64,000 nt of DNA from Avipropionibacterium sp050157065 (lineage in GTDB: Bacteria; Actinomycetota; Actinomycetes; Propionibacteriales; Propionibacteriaceae). The translations under genes were made by a program, and so were the position numbers. Under the pieces are notes generated by a model that did not search any database, was not told the origin of the DNA, and worked only from the letters and a program-made list of their open reading frames with translations. How positions within the stretch are numbered: position 1 is the first letter of the stretch; every line of letters begins with the position of its first letter. The stretch is taken from assembly GCA_050157065.1 (NCBI GenBank), contig CP189573.1. The stretch is one strand, 5' to 3'. Positions 1 to 9,025 of this stretch are shown here, in pieces.

Positions 1-216
1 CAACGCTGTCACGTGCACCCGAGCGAACTGCAGTCACGGCTGCGGTTGGCCGGTGTCCGCAACCCCGGCGAGGTCGCCGCAGTGGTGATGGAGCCGTCCG
101 GGGCGGTGAGCGTACTGAAGCGCGGTGAACCGATCGACCCGAGGCTCCTCAGCGGTGTGGTCGGGGGCGCCGACGTGCCCCAGGAACTCCTCGGCGTGCC
201 TGGGGACCGTGGCTGA
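1..216 (+). CDS. DUF421/YetF family membrane protein, C-terminal fragment
   Basis: Only the last 71 codons are present; the frame is open through base 1, so the gene begins outside the window. The fragment ends with a soluble segment of the type found at the C terminus of YetF/DUF421 proteins: a helix (ELQSRLRLAGV), then VAAVVMEPSGAVSVLKRGEP, the strand-turn-strand signature of this domain. The usual N-terminal membrane segments are missing from view. A GTG at base 13 could start a short ORF, but the homologous pattern continues upstream, so it is not taken as the start. Function in the family is poorly defined (membrane-bound, linked to spores or stress in Bacillus). Confidence 0.7.
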   Translation, partial: QRCHVHPSELQSRLRLAGVRNPGEVAAVVMEPSGAVSVLKRGEPIDPRLLSGVVGGADVPQELLGVPGDRG

Positions 217-243
217 ACCCGATGTCTCGGCCCGGGTCGGTGG

Positions 244-1689
244 TCACCAGCTGGCGTGCAGTGGGCGACCCTCGTCGTAGCCGGACGACGACTGGATGCC
301 GACGGTGGCACGCTCGCTGAACTCGGCCAGGTTGGTCGCGCCGGCGTAGGTGAAGGAGGACCGTACGCCTGCCACGATCTGGTCCAGCAGGTCCTCCACC
401 CCGGGACGTTCGGGGTCGAGGTACATCCGCGACGACGAGATGCCCTCCTCGAACAGGCCGGCGCGGGCCCGCTCGTAGCCGCTCTGCTCCCGGGTGCGCT
501 GCTTGACCGCACGGGCCGAGGCCATCCCGAACGACTCCTTGTACATCCGGCCGTCCGGGGCGGTCATCAGGTCACCGGTCGACTCGTACGTCCCGGCGAA
601 CCACGACCCGATCATCACCGAGCCTGCCCCGGCGGCCAGCGCCAGCGCCACGTCGCGGGGATGGCGTACGCCACCGTCGGCCCAGACCGACTTGCCCAGC
701 TCACGGGCCGCGGCCGCACACTCCAGCACCGCGCTGAACTGCGGGCGACCGACCCCGGTCATCATCCGGGTGGTGCACATCGCACCCGGGCCGACGCCGA
801 CCTTGATCACGTCGGCACCGGCCTGGGCCAGGTCGACGACCCCGGATGCGGAGACCACGTTCCCTGCCACCACAGGGATCCGGCGGCCGTCGCCGTACCC
901 GTCACGGACGGCGACGATCGCGCTGAGCGACTCGATCATCTTCTCCTGGTGGCCGTGCGCGGTGTCGACCACGAGCACGTCGGCGCCGCTGTCGAGCAGC
1001 GCCTTGGCCCGCGCCTCGACCTCCCCGTTGATGCCGATCGCGGCCCCGACCATCAGCCGGCCGGCCGGGTCGAGGGCAGGGGAGTAGAGCGTGGAACGCA
1101 GGGCACCCTTGCGGGTCATCACCCCGGCGAGCCGGCCGTCGTCCACCACGATCGCGGTCGGCAGGTGCCGGCTCGACAACTCGTCGAAGACCGCCACCGG
1201 GTCGGTGCCGACCGCGACGGTGAGGGAATCGGTGATCATCACGTCGTGGACCTGGGTGAAGCGGTCCGCGCCGGCCGCCTCGGCCTCGCTGACCGTACCG
1301 ATCGGCCGCCCGTCCTCGACCACCACGACAAGGCCGTGGGACCGCTTCGGCAGCAGGCTCATCGCCTCGCCGACGGTGGTGGCGGGGGAGACCGTGACGG
1401 CGGTGTCGTACACCGGGTGGGAGGCCTTCACCTTGGCGATCGACTCGCCGACCACCTCGGCCGGGATGTCCTGCGGAATGACCGCGATGGCGCCCCGCCG
1501 GGCGACCGTCTCGGCCATCCGACGGCCCGAGATCGCGGTCATGTTGGCCACCACCAGGGGCAGGGTGGTGCCGACGCCGTCGGAGCTGGTCAGGTCGACC
1601 TGCATCCGCGACGTGACGGCGGAGCGGTTCGGCACCATGAACACGTCGTTGTAGGTGAGGTCATGGGTCGGCTCAGTCAGGAATCGCAC
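244..1689 (-). CDS. guaB1: GuaB1-family CBS-domain IMPDH/GMP reductase-like enzyme
   Basis: 481-residue (beta/alpha)8 barrel enzyme of the IMPDH/GMPR superfamily. The characteristic GuaB1 N terminus (RFLTEPTHDLTYNDVFMVP) is followed by a barrel half, a paired CBS module around residues 95-205, and the catalytic loop GVGPGAMCTTR with the nucleophile Cys305, then the flap segment ending in KQRTREQ. Proteins of this actinobacterial branch act in purine salvage; mycobacterial GuaB1 has been characterised as a GMP reductase, so GMP to IMP with NADPH is the likely reaction rather than IMP oxidation. I use the GTG at 1689 because GGGAGA lies 8 nt upstream and the conserved family start coincides; an ATG 66 nt further upstream has no such support. 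Transcribed away from the membrane-protein gene at 1770. Confidence 0.85.
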   Translation of the reverse strand: MRFLTEPTHDLTYNDVFMVPNRSAVTSRMQVDLTSSDGVGTTLPLVVANMTAISGRRMAETVARRGAIAVIPQDIPAEVVGESIAKVKASHPVYDTAVTVSPATTVGEAMSLLPKRSHGLVVVVEDGRPIGTVSEAEAAGADRFTQVHDVMITDSLTVAVGTDPVAVFDELSSRHLPTAIVVDDGRLAGVMTRKGALRSTLYSPALDPAGRLMVGAAIGINGEVEARAKALLDSGADVLVVDTAHGHQEKMIESLSAIVAVRDGYGDGRRIPVVAGNVVSASGVVDLAQAGADVIKVGVGPGAMCTTRMMTGVGRPQFSAVLECAAAARELGKSVWADGGVRHPRDVALALAAGAGSVMIGSWFAGTYESTGDLMTAPDGRMYKESFGMASARAVKQRTREQSGYERARAGLFEEGISSSRMYLDPERPGVEDLLDQIVAGVRSSFTYAGATNLAEFSERATVGIQSSSGYDEGRPLHASW

Positions 1690-1756
1690 CGGACCAGTCT
1701 CCCACGTCGCTCGACCCCCGGCCGCTCCGACCGGGCCCGCTGACCGGCCTGCCACC

Positions 1757-1762
1757 TAGGAT
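1757..1762 (+). promoter_or_regulatory. -10 box of a leaderless promoter
   Basis: TAGGAT sits 7 nt before the ATG at 1770, with no purine-rich ribosome binding site between them. This is the actinobacterial leaderless arrangement, where transcription is expected to begin at or next to the start codon. No convincing -35 hexamer is seen. Confidence 0.5.
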
Positions 1763-1769
1763 TTCGGTC

Positions 1770-2318
1770 ATGAGCCTCCCCTCACGAGAACCGTCGCAGG
1801 CGCACGTCGACCTCGAGCAGGTGGTGCTCCGGGCGCTGGCGACCCTGAACCTCTTCTTCGGGGTGACCGCCTTGTTCGTCCCGGTGTTCGTGGGATCGGG
1901 GGAGGGGTACATGCACGGGATCGGCCTCGGGCCGTTCTGGTTGGAGCTGATCAACCTGGATCCCGAGGTCCAGGGTCTCGGTACGCACTTCCTGTCGGTG
2001 GTGATGGCGATCATGGTGGTCGCCGTGATCGTCGGTGTCGCGCTCGGGTACTTCATCACCGGGGAGCCCATCTCCTACAACCCGTCGCGGTGGCCGATGA
2101 CGGTGACGCAGGTGCTGGGCGTCGTGCTCGTGGTGCTGTCCCTGGTGACGCTGGTGGTGATGGCCCAGCACGGATTCGGCGTCAGGTCCGGTGGCGCGTT
2201 GTTCCTCGACCCCGAAGAGTCACATCCCGACTTCCCCGGGTGGGGTCTGCTCGTCCCGGCGGCCAGCGGGGTCTGGCTCGCCACCCTTGCCGGAGCGGTG
2301 AAGCGGCTGCGCGGCTGA
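1770..2318 (+). CDS. Hypothetical four-helix membrane protein
   Basis: 182 residues with four hydrophobic segments at about 22-42, 75-95, 111-130 and 159-177, separated by short polar loops; the loop between helices 1 and 2 carries a Gly/Leu-rich segment. No enzymatic motif is recognisable, so no function is assigned. The ATG is preceded by TAGGAT at a distance of 7 nt, suggesting a leaderless mRNA. It stands divergent from guaB1 and convergent with glpK (23 bp between the stop codons). Confidence 0.75.
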   Translation: MSLPSREPSQAHVDLEQVVLRALATLNLFFGVTALFVPVFVGSGEGYMHGIGLGPFWLELINLDPEVQGLGTHFLSVVMAIMVVAVIVGVALGYFITGEPISYNPSRWPMTVTQVLGVVLVVLSLVTLVVMAQHGFGVRSGGALFLDPEESHPDFPGWGLLVPAASGVWLATLAGAVKRLRG

Positions 2319-2341
2319 CGTCTGGACGAGCTCGCCGGGCG

Positions 2342-3883
2342 TCACACGTCGTCGTCGACCCAGTCGAAGGTCTTGGTGACCGCCTTCTTCCACAGCCGGA
2401 GCCGGCGTTCCCGATCGTCCTCGGCCAGTTCCGGCTCCCAACGGCGGTCCTCGGCCCACAGGCCGGCGAGCTCGTCGGTGTCGGCCCAGTACCCGACGGC
2501 GAGCCCGGCCGCGTACGCGGCGCCGAGGGCGGTGGTCTCGGTGACCGCCGGCCGGACCACCGGGATGCCGAGGATGTCGGCCTGGAACTGCATCAGCAAC
2601 TCGTTGGCCACCATGCCACCGTCGACCCGGAGCTCGGTCAGCGCGACGCCTCCGATCCGGGCGGTGTCGGCGTTGACGGCGTCGAGCACCTCCCGGGTCT
2701 GGAAGGCCGTCGCCTCCAGCGCCGCCCGGGCGAGGTGGCCGCGATTCACGTACCGGGTGAGCCCGACCAGTGCGCCGCGGGCGTCGGGCCGCCAGTACGG
2801 GGCGTACAGGCCGGAGAAGGCGGGCACCAGGAAGGCGCCCCCGTTGTCGTCGACACTGCGGGCGAGCTCTTCGATCTCGTCGGCACTCGACACCAGTTGC
2901 AGGTTGTCGCGCAACCACTGCACCAGCGAACCGGCGACGGCGATCGACCCCTCCAGGGCGTACACCGGGTCGGCGTCGCCCAGCTGGTAGGCGACCGTAC
3001 TGATCAGGCCGTGCTCGGACCGGACGATCTCGGTGCCGGTGTTCACGATCACGAAGCAGCCGGTGCCGTAGGTGTTCTTGGCGCCACCGGGATCGAACGC
3101 GGCCTGCCCGAAGGTGGCGGCGTGTTGATCACCGAGGATGCCGGCGACCGGGGTCTGCCGCAGCAACTGCGAGCCGTGCACCTCGCCGTACACCTCGGAA
3201 CTGGATCGGATCTCGGGCATCATCGACTCCGGGATGTCGAACGCAGCAAGGAGTTCCGGGTCCCACCGGCACGACCGGAGGTCCATCAGCAGGGTGCGCG
3301 AGGCGTTGGTCACGTCGGTGGCGTGGATGCCGCCGTCCGGCCCGCCGGTGAGGTTCCACAGCAGCCAGCAGTCGGTGGTGCCGAAGGCGAGCTCGCCCCG
3401 CTCGGCACGCTGCCGGGCACCGTCGACGTGATCAAGGATCCAGCTGATCTTGGTGGCGGAGAAGTAGGTGGCCAGCGGCAGTCCGGTCCGGTCGGCGAAC
3501 CGGTCGGTGCCTGCTGTGCCGTCCCCGGCGTCGGCGGCGAGCTCGTCGATGATCGACTGGGTCCGGGTGTCCTGCCACACGATCGCTGGGGCGATCGGCT
3601 CCCCGGTGCGGCGATCCCAGACCACGGTCGTCTCGCGCTGGTTGGTGATGCCGACGGCCTCGATGTCGTGTCGGGTCAGGTTGGCGCGGGCCAGCGCGTG
3701 CCCGACCACCTCGCGAGTGTTGCGCCAGATCTCGGTTGCATCGTGCTCCAGCCATCCCGGGCGGGGGGTGAGCTGGGCGTGCTCGGCCTGTCCGCCGGCG
3801 ACGGCGCGGCCCCGGTGGTCGATGATGATGGCGCGGGTGCTCGTCGTGCCCTGGTCGATCGCCATCACGTACCGCTCAGCCAT
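2342..3883 (-). CDS. glpK: Glycerol kinase
   Basis: 513 residues, the normal length for a FGGY-family glycerol kinase. It phosphorylates glycerol with ATP to sn-glycerol 3-phosphate, feeding glycolysis and lipid synthesis. The phosphate-binding N terminus (AIDQGTTSTRAI), the GDQHAATFGQ segment and the C-terminal FGGY nucleotide loop (RVDGGMVANELLMQFQAD) are all intact. The ATG at 3883 has AAGGGAC 6 nt upstream. The gene is alone, without glpF or glpD next to it. It diverges from the gene at 4017 and converges on the 1770 membrane protein. Confidence 0.96.
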   Translation of the reverse strand: MAERYVMAIDQGTTSTRAIIIDHRGRAVAGGQAEHAQLTPRPGWLEHDATEIWRNTREVVGHALARANLTRHDIEAVGITNQRETTVVWDRRTGEPIAPAIVWQDTRTQSIIDELAADAGDGTAGTDRFADRTGLPLATYFSATKISWILDHVDGARQRAERGELAFGTTDCWLLWNLTGGPDGGIHATDVTNASRTLLMDLRSCRWDPELLAAFDIPESMMPEIRSSSEVYGEVHGSQLLRQTPVAGILGDQHAATFGQAAFDPGGAKNTYGTGCFVIVNTGTEIVRSEHGLISTVAYQLGDADPVYALEGSIAVAGSLVQWLRDNLQLVSSADEIEELARSVDDNGGAFLVPAFSGLYAPYWRPDARGALVGLTRYVNRGHLARAALEATAFQTREVLDAVNADTARIGGVALTELRVDGGMVANELLMQFQADILGIPVVRPAVTETTALGAAYAAGLAVGYWADTDELAGLWAEDRRWEPELAEDDRERRLRLWKKAVTKTFDWVDDDV

Positions 3884-4004
3884 GAGTGTCCCTTCGTCGC
3901 ACGTCCGCCCGAAGTCGCGGTCCCGCGGACCCGCCTTCGCCTTCGTGCGATCTTGTCACGTCTGTGCACCATCGAGCCACGGACCGCCTGTCGGGGGCGG
4001 GTCG

Positions 4005-4010
4005 TAGGCT
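4005..4010 (+). promoter_or_regulatory. -10 box of a leaderless promoter
   Basis: TAGGCT lies 6 nt before the ATG at 4017 and no Shine-Dalgarno sequence intervenes. Same arrangement as at 1757, 9906 and 53963. Confidence 0.5.
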
Positions 4011-4016
4011 GACCCC

Positions 4017-5087
4017 ATGGCCGACACCGACACCGACACCAACTCCACGACCGGCTCGTACGTCGACTTCGGCAAGGAGTTCACCCGCGACACCAACTAC
4101 ATCAACGACCGGATCACCGCCGACGGCCGTCCCGGCGACGACGGCAGCCCGGGCTGGCCGGTCGAGGCGGGCCGCTACCGGCTCGTCGTCTCCCGTGCCT
4201 GCCCCTGGGCCAACCGGACGATCATCGTACGCAGGCTGCTCGGTCTGGAGGGTGCGATCTCCATGGGCGTCTGTGGCCCGACCCACGACCAGCGGTCGTG
4301 GACCTTCGACCTCGACCCGGGCGGGGTCGACCCGGTGCTGGGGTACGAGCGGCTGCAGCAGGCCTACTTCGCCCGGTTCCCCGACTACCCGCGCGGGATC
4401 ACCGTGCCGGCGATCGTCGACGTGCCGACCAAGGCCGTGGTGACCAACAACTACCCGCAGATCACCCTCGACTTCGCCACCGAGTGGACCGCCCACCACC
4501 GCGACGGGGCGCCGCAGCTCTACCCCGAGCCGCTCCGCGACGAGATCGACGAGGTGGCACACCGCATCTACACCGAGGTCAACAACGGCGTCTACCGATG
4601 TGGGTTCGCCGGCTCGCAGGAGGCGTACGACGCCGCGTACGACCGGCTGTTCACCGCCTTGGACTGGCTGGAGGAGCGACTCACCGACCGCCGCTTCCTG
4701 GTGGGGGACACCATCACCGAGGCCGACGTGCGGCTGTTCACCACCCTGTTGCGGTTCGACCCGGTCTACCACGGCCACTTCAAGTGCAACCGCAACAAGC
4801 TGAGCGAGTTCCCCGCCCTGTGGGCGTACGCCCGGGACCTGTTCCAGACCCCCGGTTTCGGCGACACCGCCGACTTCGACGACATCAAACGGCACTACTA
4901 CGAGGTGCACACCGACGTGAACCCGACCGGCATCGTGCCCAAGGGCCCGGACCTGCGGAACTGGTTGACCGCGCACGGCCGCGAGGCGCTGGGCGGCCGC
5001 CCGTTCGGGGACGGTACGCCGCCACCGCCGCCGGTGGCCGGCGAGCAGGTCGATCCGGCCCACACGGCCGACGGGATGCCTCGCTGA
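4017..5087 (+). CDS. Glutathionyl-hydroquinone reductase-like GST (ECM4/YqjG family)
   Basis: 356 residues. The thioredoxin-fold N-terminal half carries the Xi-class motif SRACPWANRT with the catalytic Cys at about residue 62; an alpha-helical C-terminal GST domain follows (YDRLFTALDWLEERL, then FLVGDTITEADVRLF). Family members reduce glutathionylated hydroquinones. Most actinobacteria lack glutathione, so mycothiol or another thiol is the likelier partner; that is inference. Start is the ATG at 4017 with a -10 box 6 nt upstream (leaderless). A strong hairpin follows the stop, shared with the convergent qcrB. Confidence 0.88.
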   Translation: MADTDTDTNSTTGSYVDFGKEFTRDTNYINDRITADGRPGDDGSPGWPVEAGRYRLVVSRACPWANRTIIVRRLLGLEGAISMGVCGPTHDQRSWTFDLDPGGVDPVLGYERLQQAYFARFPDYPRGITVPAIVDVPTKAVVTNNYPQITLDFATEWTAHHRDGAPQLYPEPLRDEIDEVAHRIYTEVNNGVYRCGFAGSQEAYDAAYDRLFTALDWLEERLTDRRFLVGDTITEADVRLFTTLLRFDPVYHGHFKCNRNKLSEFPALWAYARDLFQTPGFGDTADFDDIKRHYYEVHTDVNPTGIVPKGPDLRNWLTAHGREALGGRPFGDGTPPPPPVAGEQVDPAHTADGMPR

Positions 5088-5122
5088 CTGGCCCCCGAAC
5101 CCAATCGATCCGCGCAGAACCA

Positions 5123-5159
5123 AACGATCCGCGCCCCCCTGACGGGTGCGCGGATCGTT
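5123..5159. terminator. Bidirectional hairpin between GST gene and qcrB
   Basis: Perfect 12-bp inverted repeat AACGATCCGCGC / GCGCGGATCGTT with a 13-nt loop, placed between two convergent stop codons. There is no long U-tract, which is usual in actinobacteria. Ten bases of the left arm (CGATCCGCGC) also occur at 5106-5115, giving an alternative left arm. Confidence 0.75.
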
Positions 5160-5187
5160 CTCGGTTGCTGGCCGGCCTGAGGTCGGG

Positions 5188-7020
5188 TCAGTGCCCCTCG
5201 TCCGCGGTCTTCAGCTCGCGCTTGGCAGGGCCGTCGGCGACCTCGTCCGCGCGCGCACCGTTGCCTTCCACCTCGTGGTGCCCGTTCTGGCCGTTCGACC
5301 CCACGATGTGGTGCCGGGCCTCCTCGAGCTCCTCGGTGGTGGGCTTGGCGACGTTGTCGGCGAAGTAGAACGAGCTGCCGATGACCCGCAGCTTCTCCTT
5401 GACCCCACCGGTGCCCGACTTGGCGACCCCGTGCTCGTCGACCTGCTCGCCACCGCGCTCGAGGACCTTGTGGACCTTGTGCTCGGTGAGGGTGAAGGCC
5501 GCGCCCTCGCTCAGCGGCAGGTGCCGCTCGGAGTAGCCGCCCTGCGGATCGCGCTCGATGACGCCGCTCTCCGAACCGTGGGTCAACTTCTCGACGTCGG
5601 CACGCTGCAGTGAGATGCAGATCCGCTTGGTGACGATGAAGGCGATCACCGGTCCGACGAACACCGCGACCCGGAGGAACACCGTCACCGCGTTCAGCGA
5701 GACGTGGAACTGGGTGGCGATGATGTCGTTGCCGCCGCCCGCCCAGAACAGGCCGTAGCAGGTGATCGCGGCGACACCGAAGGCGGTCCGCGTGGGGTTG
5801 TTGCGCGGCCGCTCCAGCAAGTGGTGCTCGGACTTGTCGCCGGTGATCCACTGCTCGATGAACGGGTAGGCCCCCATCAGGGTGAACAGCGCGCCCATCA
5901 ACATCACGGCGGGCAGGAAGACGTTCCACGACCAGGTGGTGCCACCGATGTAGGACTCCCAGGCGGGCATGATCCGGACCGCACCCTCGACCCAGCCCAT
6001 GTACCAGTCGGGCTGCGAACCGGCGGTCACCTGTGCCGGGTTGTACGGCCCGTACTTCCACACCGGGTTGATCTGCATCAGTGCACCGAAGAGGGTGAGG
6101 ACACCGAACACGATGAAGAAGAAGCCACCGGCCTTGGCGGCGTACACCGGGAACAGCGGGTAGCCGACGACGTTCTGCTCGGTACGACCCGGGCCGGGGA
6201 ACTGGGTGTGCTTGTGGTAGACCACCAGCGCCAGGTGTGCGGTGATCAGGCCCAGGATGACGGCCGGGATCAGCAGGATGTGGACCATGTAGAGCCGCGG
6301 GATGACGATCTCGCCCGGGAACTCCGCGCCGAAGACGAAGAACTCCGCCCAGGTGCCGATGATCGGGATCGATCGGATCAGGCCGTCGACGAAGCGCAGG
6401 CCCGTACCGGACAGCAGGTCGTCGGGCAGCGAGTAGCCGGCGAAGCCCTCGATCATGCCGATCGCGATCAGGCCGACGCCGAGCAACCAGTTGAGCTCAC
6501 GCGGCTTACGGAACGCACCGGTGAAGAACACCCGCAACATGTGGATGAACATCGCGGCGACGAACAGCAGCGCGGCCCAGTGGTGCATCTGCCGCATCAG
6601 CAGGCCACCGCGGATGTCGAACGACAGCGCCAGCGTCGAGGCGAACGCCTCCGACATCGGCAGGCCGCGCATCAGCTGGTAGCTGCCCTCGTACTCGATC
6701 TCGGCCATCGACGGCTTGAACCAGAGCGTGAGGAAGACGCCGGTGAGCAACAGCACGATGAACGAGTACAGCGCGATCTCGCCCAACAGGAACGACCAGT
6801 GGTCGGGGAACACCTTGCGCAGGCCGGCGCGGCCCAGGCCCGCGAGACCGATGCGCTCGTCGGCCCACTTGGCGGGGCCGGCGGCGGCGGCGAGCACCGG
6901 ACCGGGCTTGGCCGCCGGGCGCTTGGGGGCAGCCGGCGCGGCGGTCGTGGTGGTGGTCGCGGTGTCCCCGGTCGAGGCGGCGCTGGTCGGCGCCGAGGAG
7001 GTCTGGGCTGGCTTGGCCAT
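5188..7020 (-). CDS. qcrB: Cytochrome bc1 complex cytochrome b subunit
   Basis: Core membrane subunit of the menaquinol-cytochrome c reductase; it carries the two b hemes and the quinol sites. 610 residues, longer than the usual 540-560: an Ala/Pro/Thr-rich N-terminal extension of about 60 residues precedes the conserved first helix, and a charged soluble tail of about 120 residues follows the last helix. The cytochrome b core is complete, with heme-binding His segments (RQMHHWAALLF, MIHMLRVFFTG) and the PDWYMGW Qo-site motif (PEWY-type). ATG at 7020 lies 4 nt after the qcrA stop, so the two are translationally coupled in qcrC-qcrA-qcrB order. Confidence 0.97.
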   Translation of the reverse strand: MAKPAQTSSAPTSAASTGDTATTTTTAAPAAPKRPAAKPGPVLAAAAGPAKWADERIGLAGLGRAGLRKVFPDHWSFLLGEIALYSFIVLLLTGVFLTLWFKPSMAEIEYEGSYQLMRGLPMSEAFASTLALSFDIRGGLLMRQMHHWAALLFVAAMFIHMLRVFFTGAFRKPRELNWLLGVGLIAIGMIEGFAGYSLPDDLLSGTGLRFVDGLIRSIPIIGTWAEFFVFGAEFPGEIVIPRLYMVHILLIPAVILGLITAHLALVVYHKHTQFPGPGRTEQNVVGYPLFPVYAAKAGGFFFIVFGVLTLFGALMQINPVWKYGPYNPAQVTAGSQPDWYMGWVEGAVRIMPAWESYIGGTTWSWNVFLPAVMLMGALFTLMGAYPFIEQWITGDKSEHHLLERPRNNPTRTAFGVAAITCYGLFWAGGGNDIIATQFHVSLNAVTVFLRVAVFVGPVIAFIVTKRICISLQRADVEKLTHGSESGVIERDPQGGYSERHLPLSEGAAFTLTEHKVHKVLERGGEQVDEHGVAKSGTGGVKEKLRVIGSSFYFADNVAKPTTEELEEARHHIVGSNGQNGHHEVEGNGARADEVADGPAKRELKTADEGH

Positions 7021-7024
7021 CAGA

Positions 7025-8125
7025 TCACTTGCCTTCGTCTTCGGGGTAGTGGTTGCGCTCGAAGTAGCTCGGCCCGACCGGCACGGTGAAGTCGCTGGTC
7101 GCGAAGAGGTAGCCCTCGTCGTCGACCGCGATCGGCAGCTGCGGCAGGGCGCGGGCCGCCGGTCCGAAGACCACGACACCGGCGTCGGCCAGGTCGAAGG
7201 TGGACTGGTGGCACGGGCACAACAGGTGGTGGGTCTGCTGCTCCCACAGCGAGATCGGGCAGCCCACGTGGGTGCAGATCTTCGAGTACGCGAGGATGCC
7301 GCCGACCTGCCAGTCGGCGCGGGACTCGGGGATCTTGATCTTGTTCGGGTCCATCCGGACCACGATCAGGGACGCCTTCGCCTTCTCCTGGTGGTTCTCG
7401 ACGCCGTGCAGTTCGGCCAGGTTCTCCGGCTGGGCGTTCACCAGCTCGCCGATCTTGAGGTGCGACGCCTTGATCCGGGTGTAGGTGACGTCGGTGACGA
7501 GGTAGCGGTACTCCTCGACGGTCTGGCCGTCGGCCGACATCTTCGGTTCCCAGATGGTGCGCTCGAGGGTTTCGGAGATGCGGGTCGGGGTCGGCCACTC
7601 ACCGAGGTCGGCCAACAGCACCACGGCCGGGACGGCGACGATGCCGACCGCACCCAGCATGCTGCGCCCGATTAGCTTGCGACGACCGATCTGCGACTCC
7701 TCCACACCCTCGTTGAACTGGGCGATGGCCTCCTCGCGCGCCTCGTCGCTGGAGGCGGCGCCGTGCCGCTCCTCGACGATCTCGTGGTCACCCATCAGGG
7801 TGCGGGCCCAGTGGACCGCGCCGAGACCGATCAACAGGATCGCGGCTCCGAGGGTGGTGCCCAGGATCACGTGCAGGGCGTTGGCGTGCAACGGCCCGAA
7901 GTTGACCTCCCAGTCGCTCGGCACCGCGAAGTAGCAGACCACGAAGATGATCGCCAGCAGCGGGACGATCGCGAACAGTCCGGTGACCTGCAACTCGGCG
8001 CGCCGGGCCGCCTTGGGGTCCTCGTCGGTCGGCCGGGGGAGGTGTTCCTCATGCCCGGGATCGGCCACGGGGTGACGGTCGTCGATGACGTTGCGCGACG
8101 GCTCGTCGTGCGTGGTGTCGCTCAC
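7025..8125 (-). CDS. qcrA: Cytochrome bc1 complex Rieske iron-sulfur subunit
   Basis: 366 residues. Transfers electrons from menaquinol bound at QcrB to the c hemes of QcrC. As in other actinobacteria, the N-terminal half carries extra membrane helices (about 48-68, 84-106 and 154-174) instead of a single anchor. The [2Fe-2S] ligand motifs are CTHVGC at 284-289 and CPCHQS at 303-308, with the disulfide cysteines present. The GTG start at 8125 overlaps the qcrC stop codon (GTGA), which decides this start over an in-frame ATG 75 nt upstream. Confidence 0.97.
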   Translation of the reverse strand: MSDTTHDEPSRNVIDDRHPVADPGHEEHLPRPTDEDPKAARRAELQVTGLFAIVPLLAIIFVVCYFAVPSDWEVNFGPLHANALHVILGTTLGAAILLIGLGAVHWARTLMGDHEIVEERHGAASSDEAREEAIAQFNEGVEESQIGRRKLIGRSMLGAVGIVAVPAVVLLADLGEWPTPTRISETLERTIWEPKMSADGQTVEEYRYLVTDVTYTRIKASHLKIGELVNAQPENLAELHGVENHQEKAKASLIVVRMDPNKIKIPESRADWQVGGILAYSKICTHVGCPISLWEQQTHHLLCPCHQSTFDLADAGVVVFGPAARALPQLPIAVDDEGYLFATSDFTVPVGPSYFERNHYPEDEGK

Positions 8126-8946
8126 TTGGCCCGGACCCCCTTCTTGGTGATCCAGACGGCGACGGCCGCCAGCCCGCCGATGCCGAGCACCCAGACCCAC
8201 AGGCCCTCACCGACGGGGCCGAAGCCGCCGAGGGAGAGACCGCCCGAGTCGGGCTGGCCGTGGAGGTTCTCCAGGTAGGCGATGATCGCCTTGGTGTCCT
8301 CGTCGGTCAGCGTCTCCTCGGAGAACACCGGCATCTGCTGGGGCCCGGTCCGCATGGCCTCCCAGATGTGCTTGTCCTCGACGCCCATCAGCGACGGGGC
8401 GTACCGGCCCTCCGGCAGGGCGCCACCGCCGCCCTCGAAGTTGTGGCAGGCGGAGCAGTTCGTCCGGAAGAGCTCACCGCCGCGGGCGATCAGCCGGGCC
8501 CGCTCCTCACCGTTGGCGGCCTCCAGCTCGCTGCTCTGGTACTGCTCGGGCTCGGGGATCTGCACACCCGGGCCGAGGGTGTCGACGTACGCGGCGATCG
8601 CGGCGATCTCCGCGTCGGTGTACTGGTTCTCCTTGCGCGGCAACTGCTGGCCCGGAGCCTTGGCCGGCATCCGGCCGGTCTCCATCTGGAAGTCGACCGA
8701 GGCCGAGCCGACACCCATCAGGGTCGGGCCCTGACTGGTGCCCTCACCGTTCAGGCCGTGGCAGGACGAGCAGCCCACGGCGAACAGGGCCTTGCCCTCC
8801 TCGACCTGGGTGGACATGCCGCCGTCGGCGCTGGACCGGGGGGTCGGCGCCAGGGCGGCGTACAAGGCCCCCATCAGGAACAGCGCCATCGCCAGGACGA
8901 TGGTCCTGGTGGCGGGGTGTCGCCGCCGGGTGGACAGGAGTCGCAC
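8122..8946 (-). CDS. qcrC: Cytochrome bc1 complex diheme cytochrome c subunit
   Basis: 274 residues with an N-terminal signal/anchor helix (about 14-33), two CXXCH heme c motifs (CSSCH 59-63 and CSACH 164-168) with downstream Met ligands, and a C-terminal membrane helix near 247-268. Diheme QcrC replaces soluble cytochrome c in actinobacteria and passes electrons directly to the aa3 oxidase. I choose GTG 8946, which has GAGAGGG 8 nt upstream, over a TTG 24 nt earlier. Located downstream of ctaE with a gap of 79 bp. Confidence 0.96.
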   Translation of the reverse strand: MRLLSTRRRHPATRTIVLAMALFLMGALYAALAPTPRSSADGGMSTQVEEGKALFAVGCSSCHGLNGEGTSQGPTLMGVGSASVDFQMETGRMPAKAPGQQLPRKENQYTDAEIAAIAAYVDTLGPGVQIPEPEQYQSSELEAANGEERARLIARGGELFRTNCSACHNFEGGGGALPEGRYAPSLMGVEDKHIWEAMRTGPQQMPVFSEETLTDEDTKAIIAYLENLHGQPDSGGLSLGGFGPVGEGLWVWVLGIGGLAAVAVWITKKGVRAK

Positions 8947-9025
8947 GATCGAGGCCCTCTCGCGTTTCAAGTGATGTTGGTGTTGCTGGTGTTGGTGTTA
9001 CCGGGATGGAGTTGTGGGGTGGAGC

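Noticed and set aside
2090..4012. Long plus-strand ORF (640 codons) opposite glpK
   Set aside because: Composition is Arg/Gly/Val-rich antisense of a clear glycerol kinase; no domain seen.
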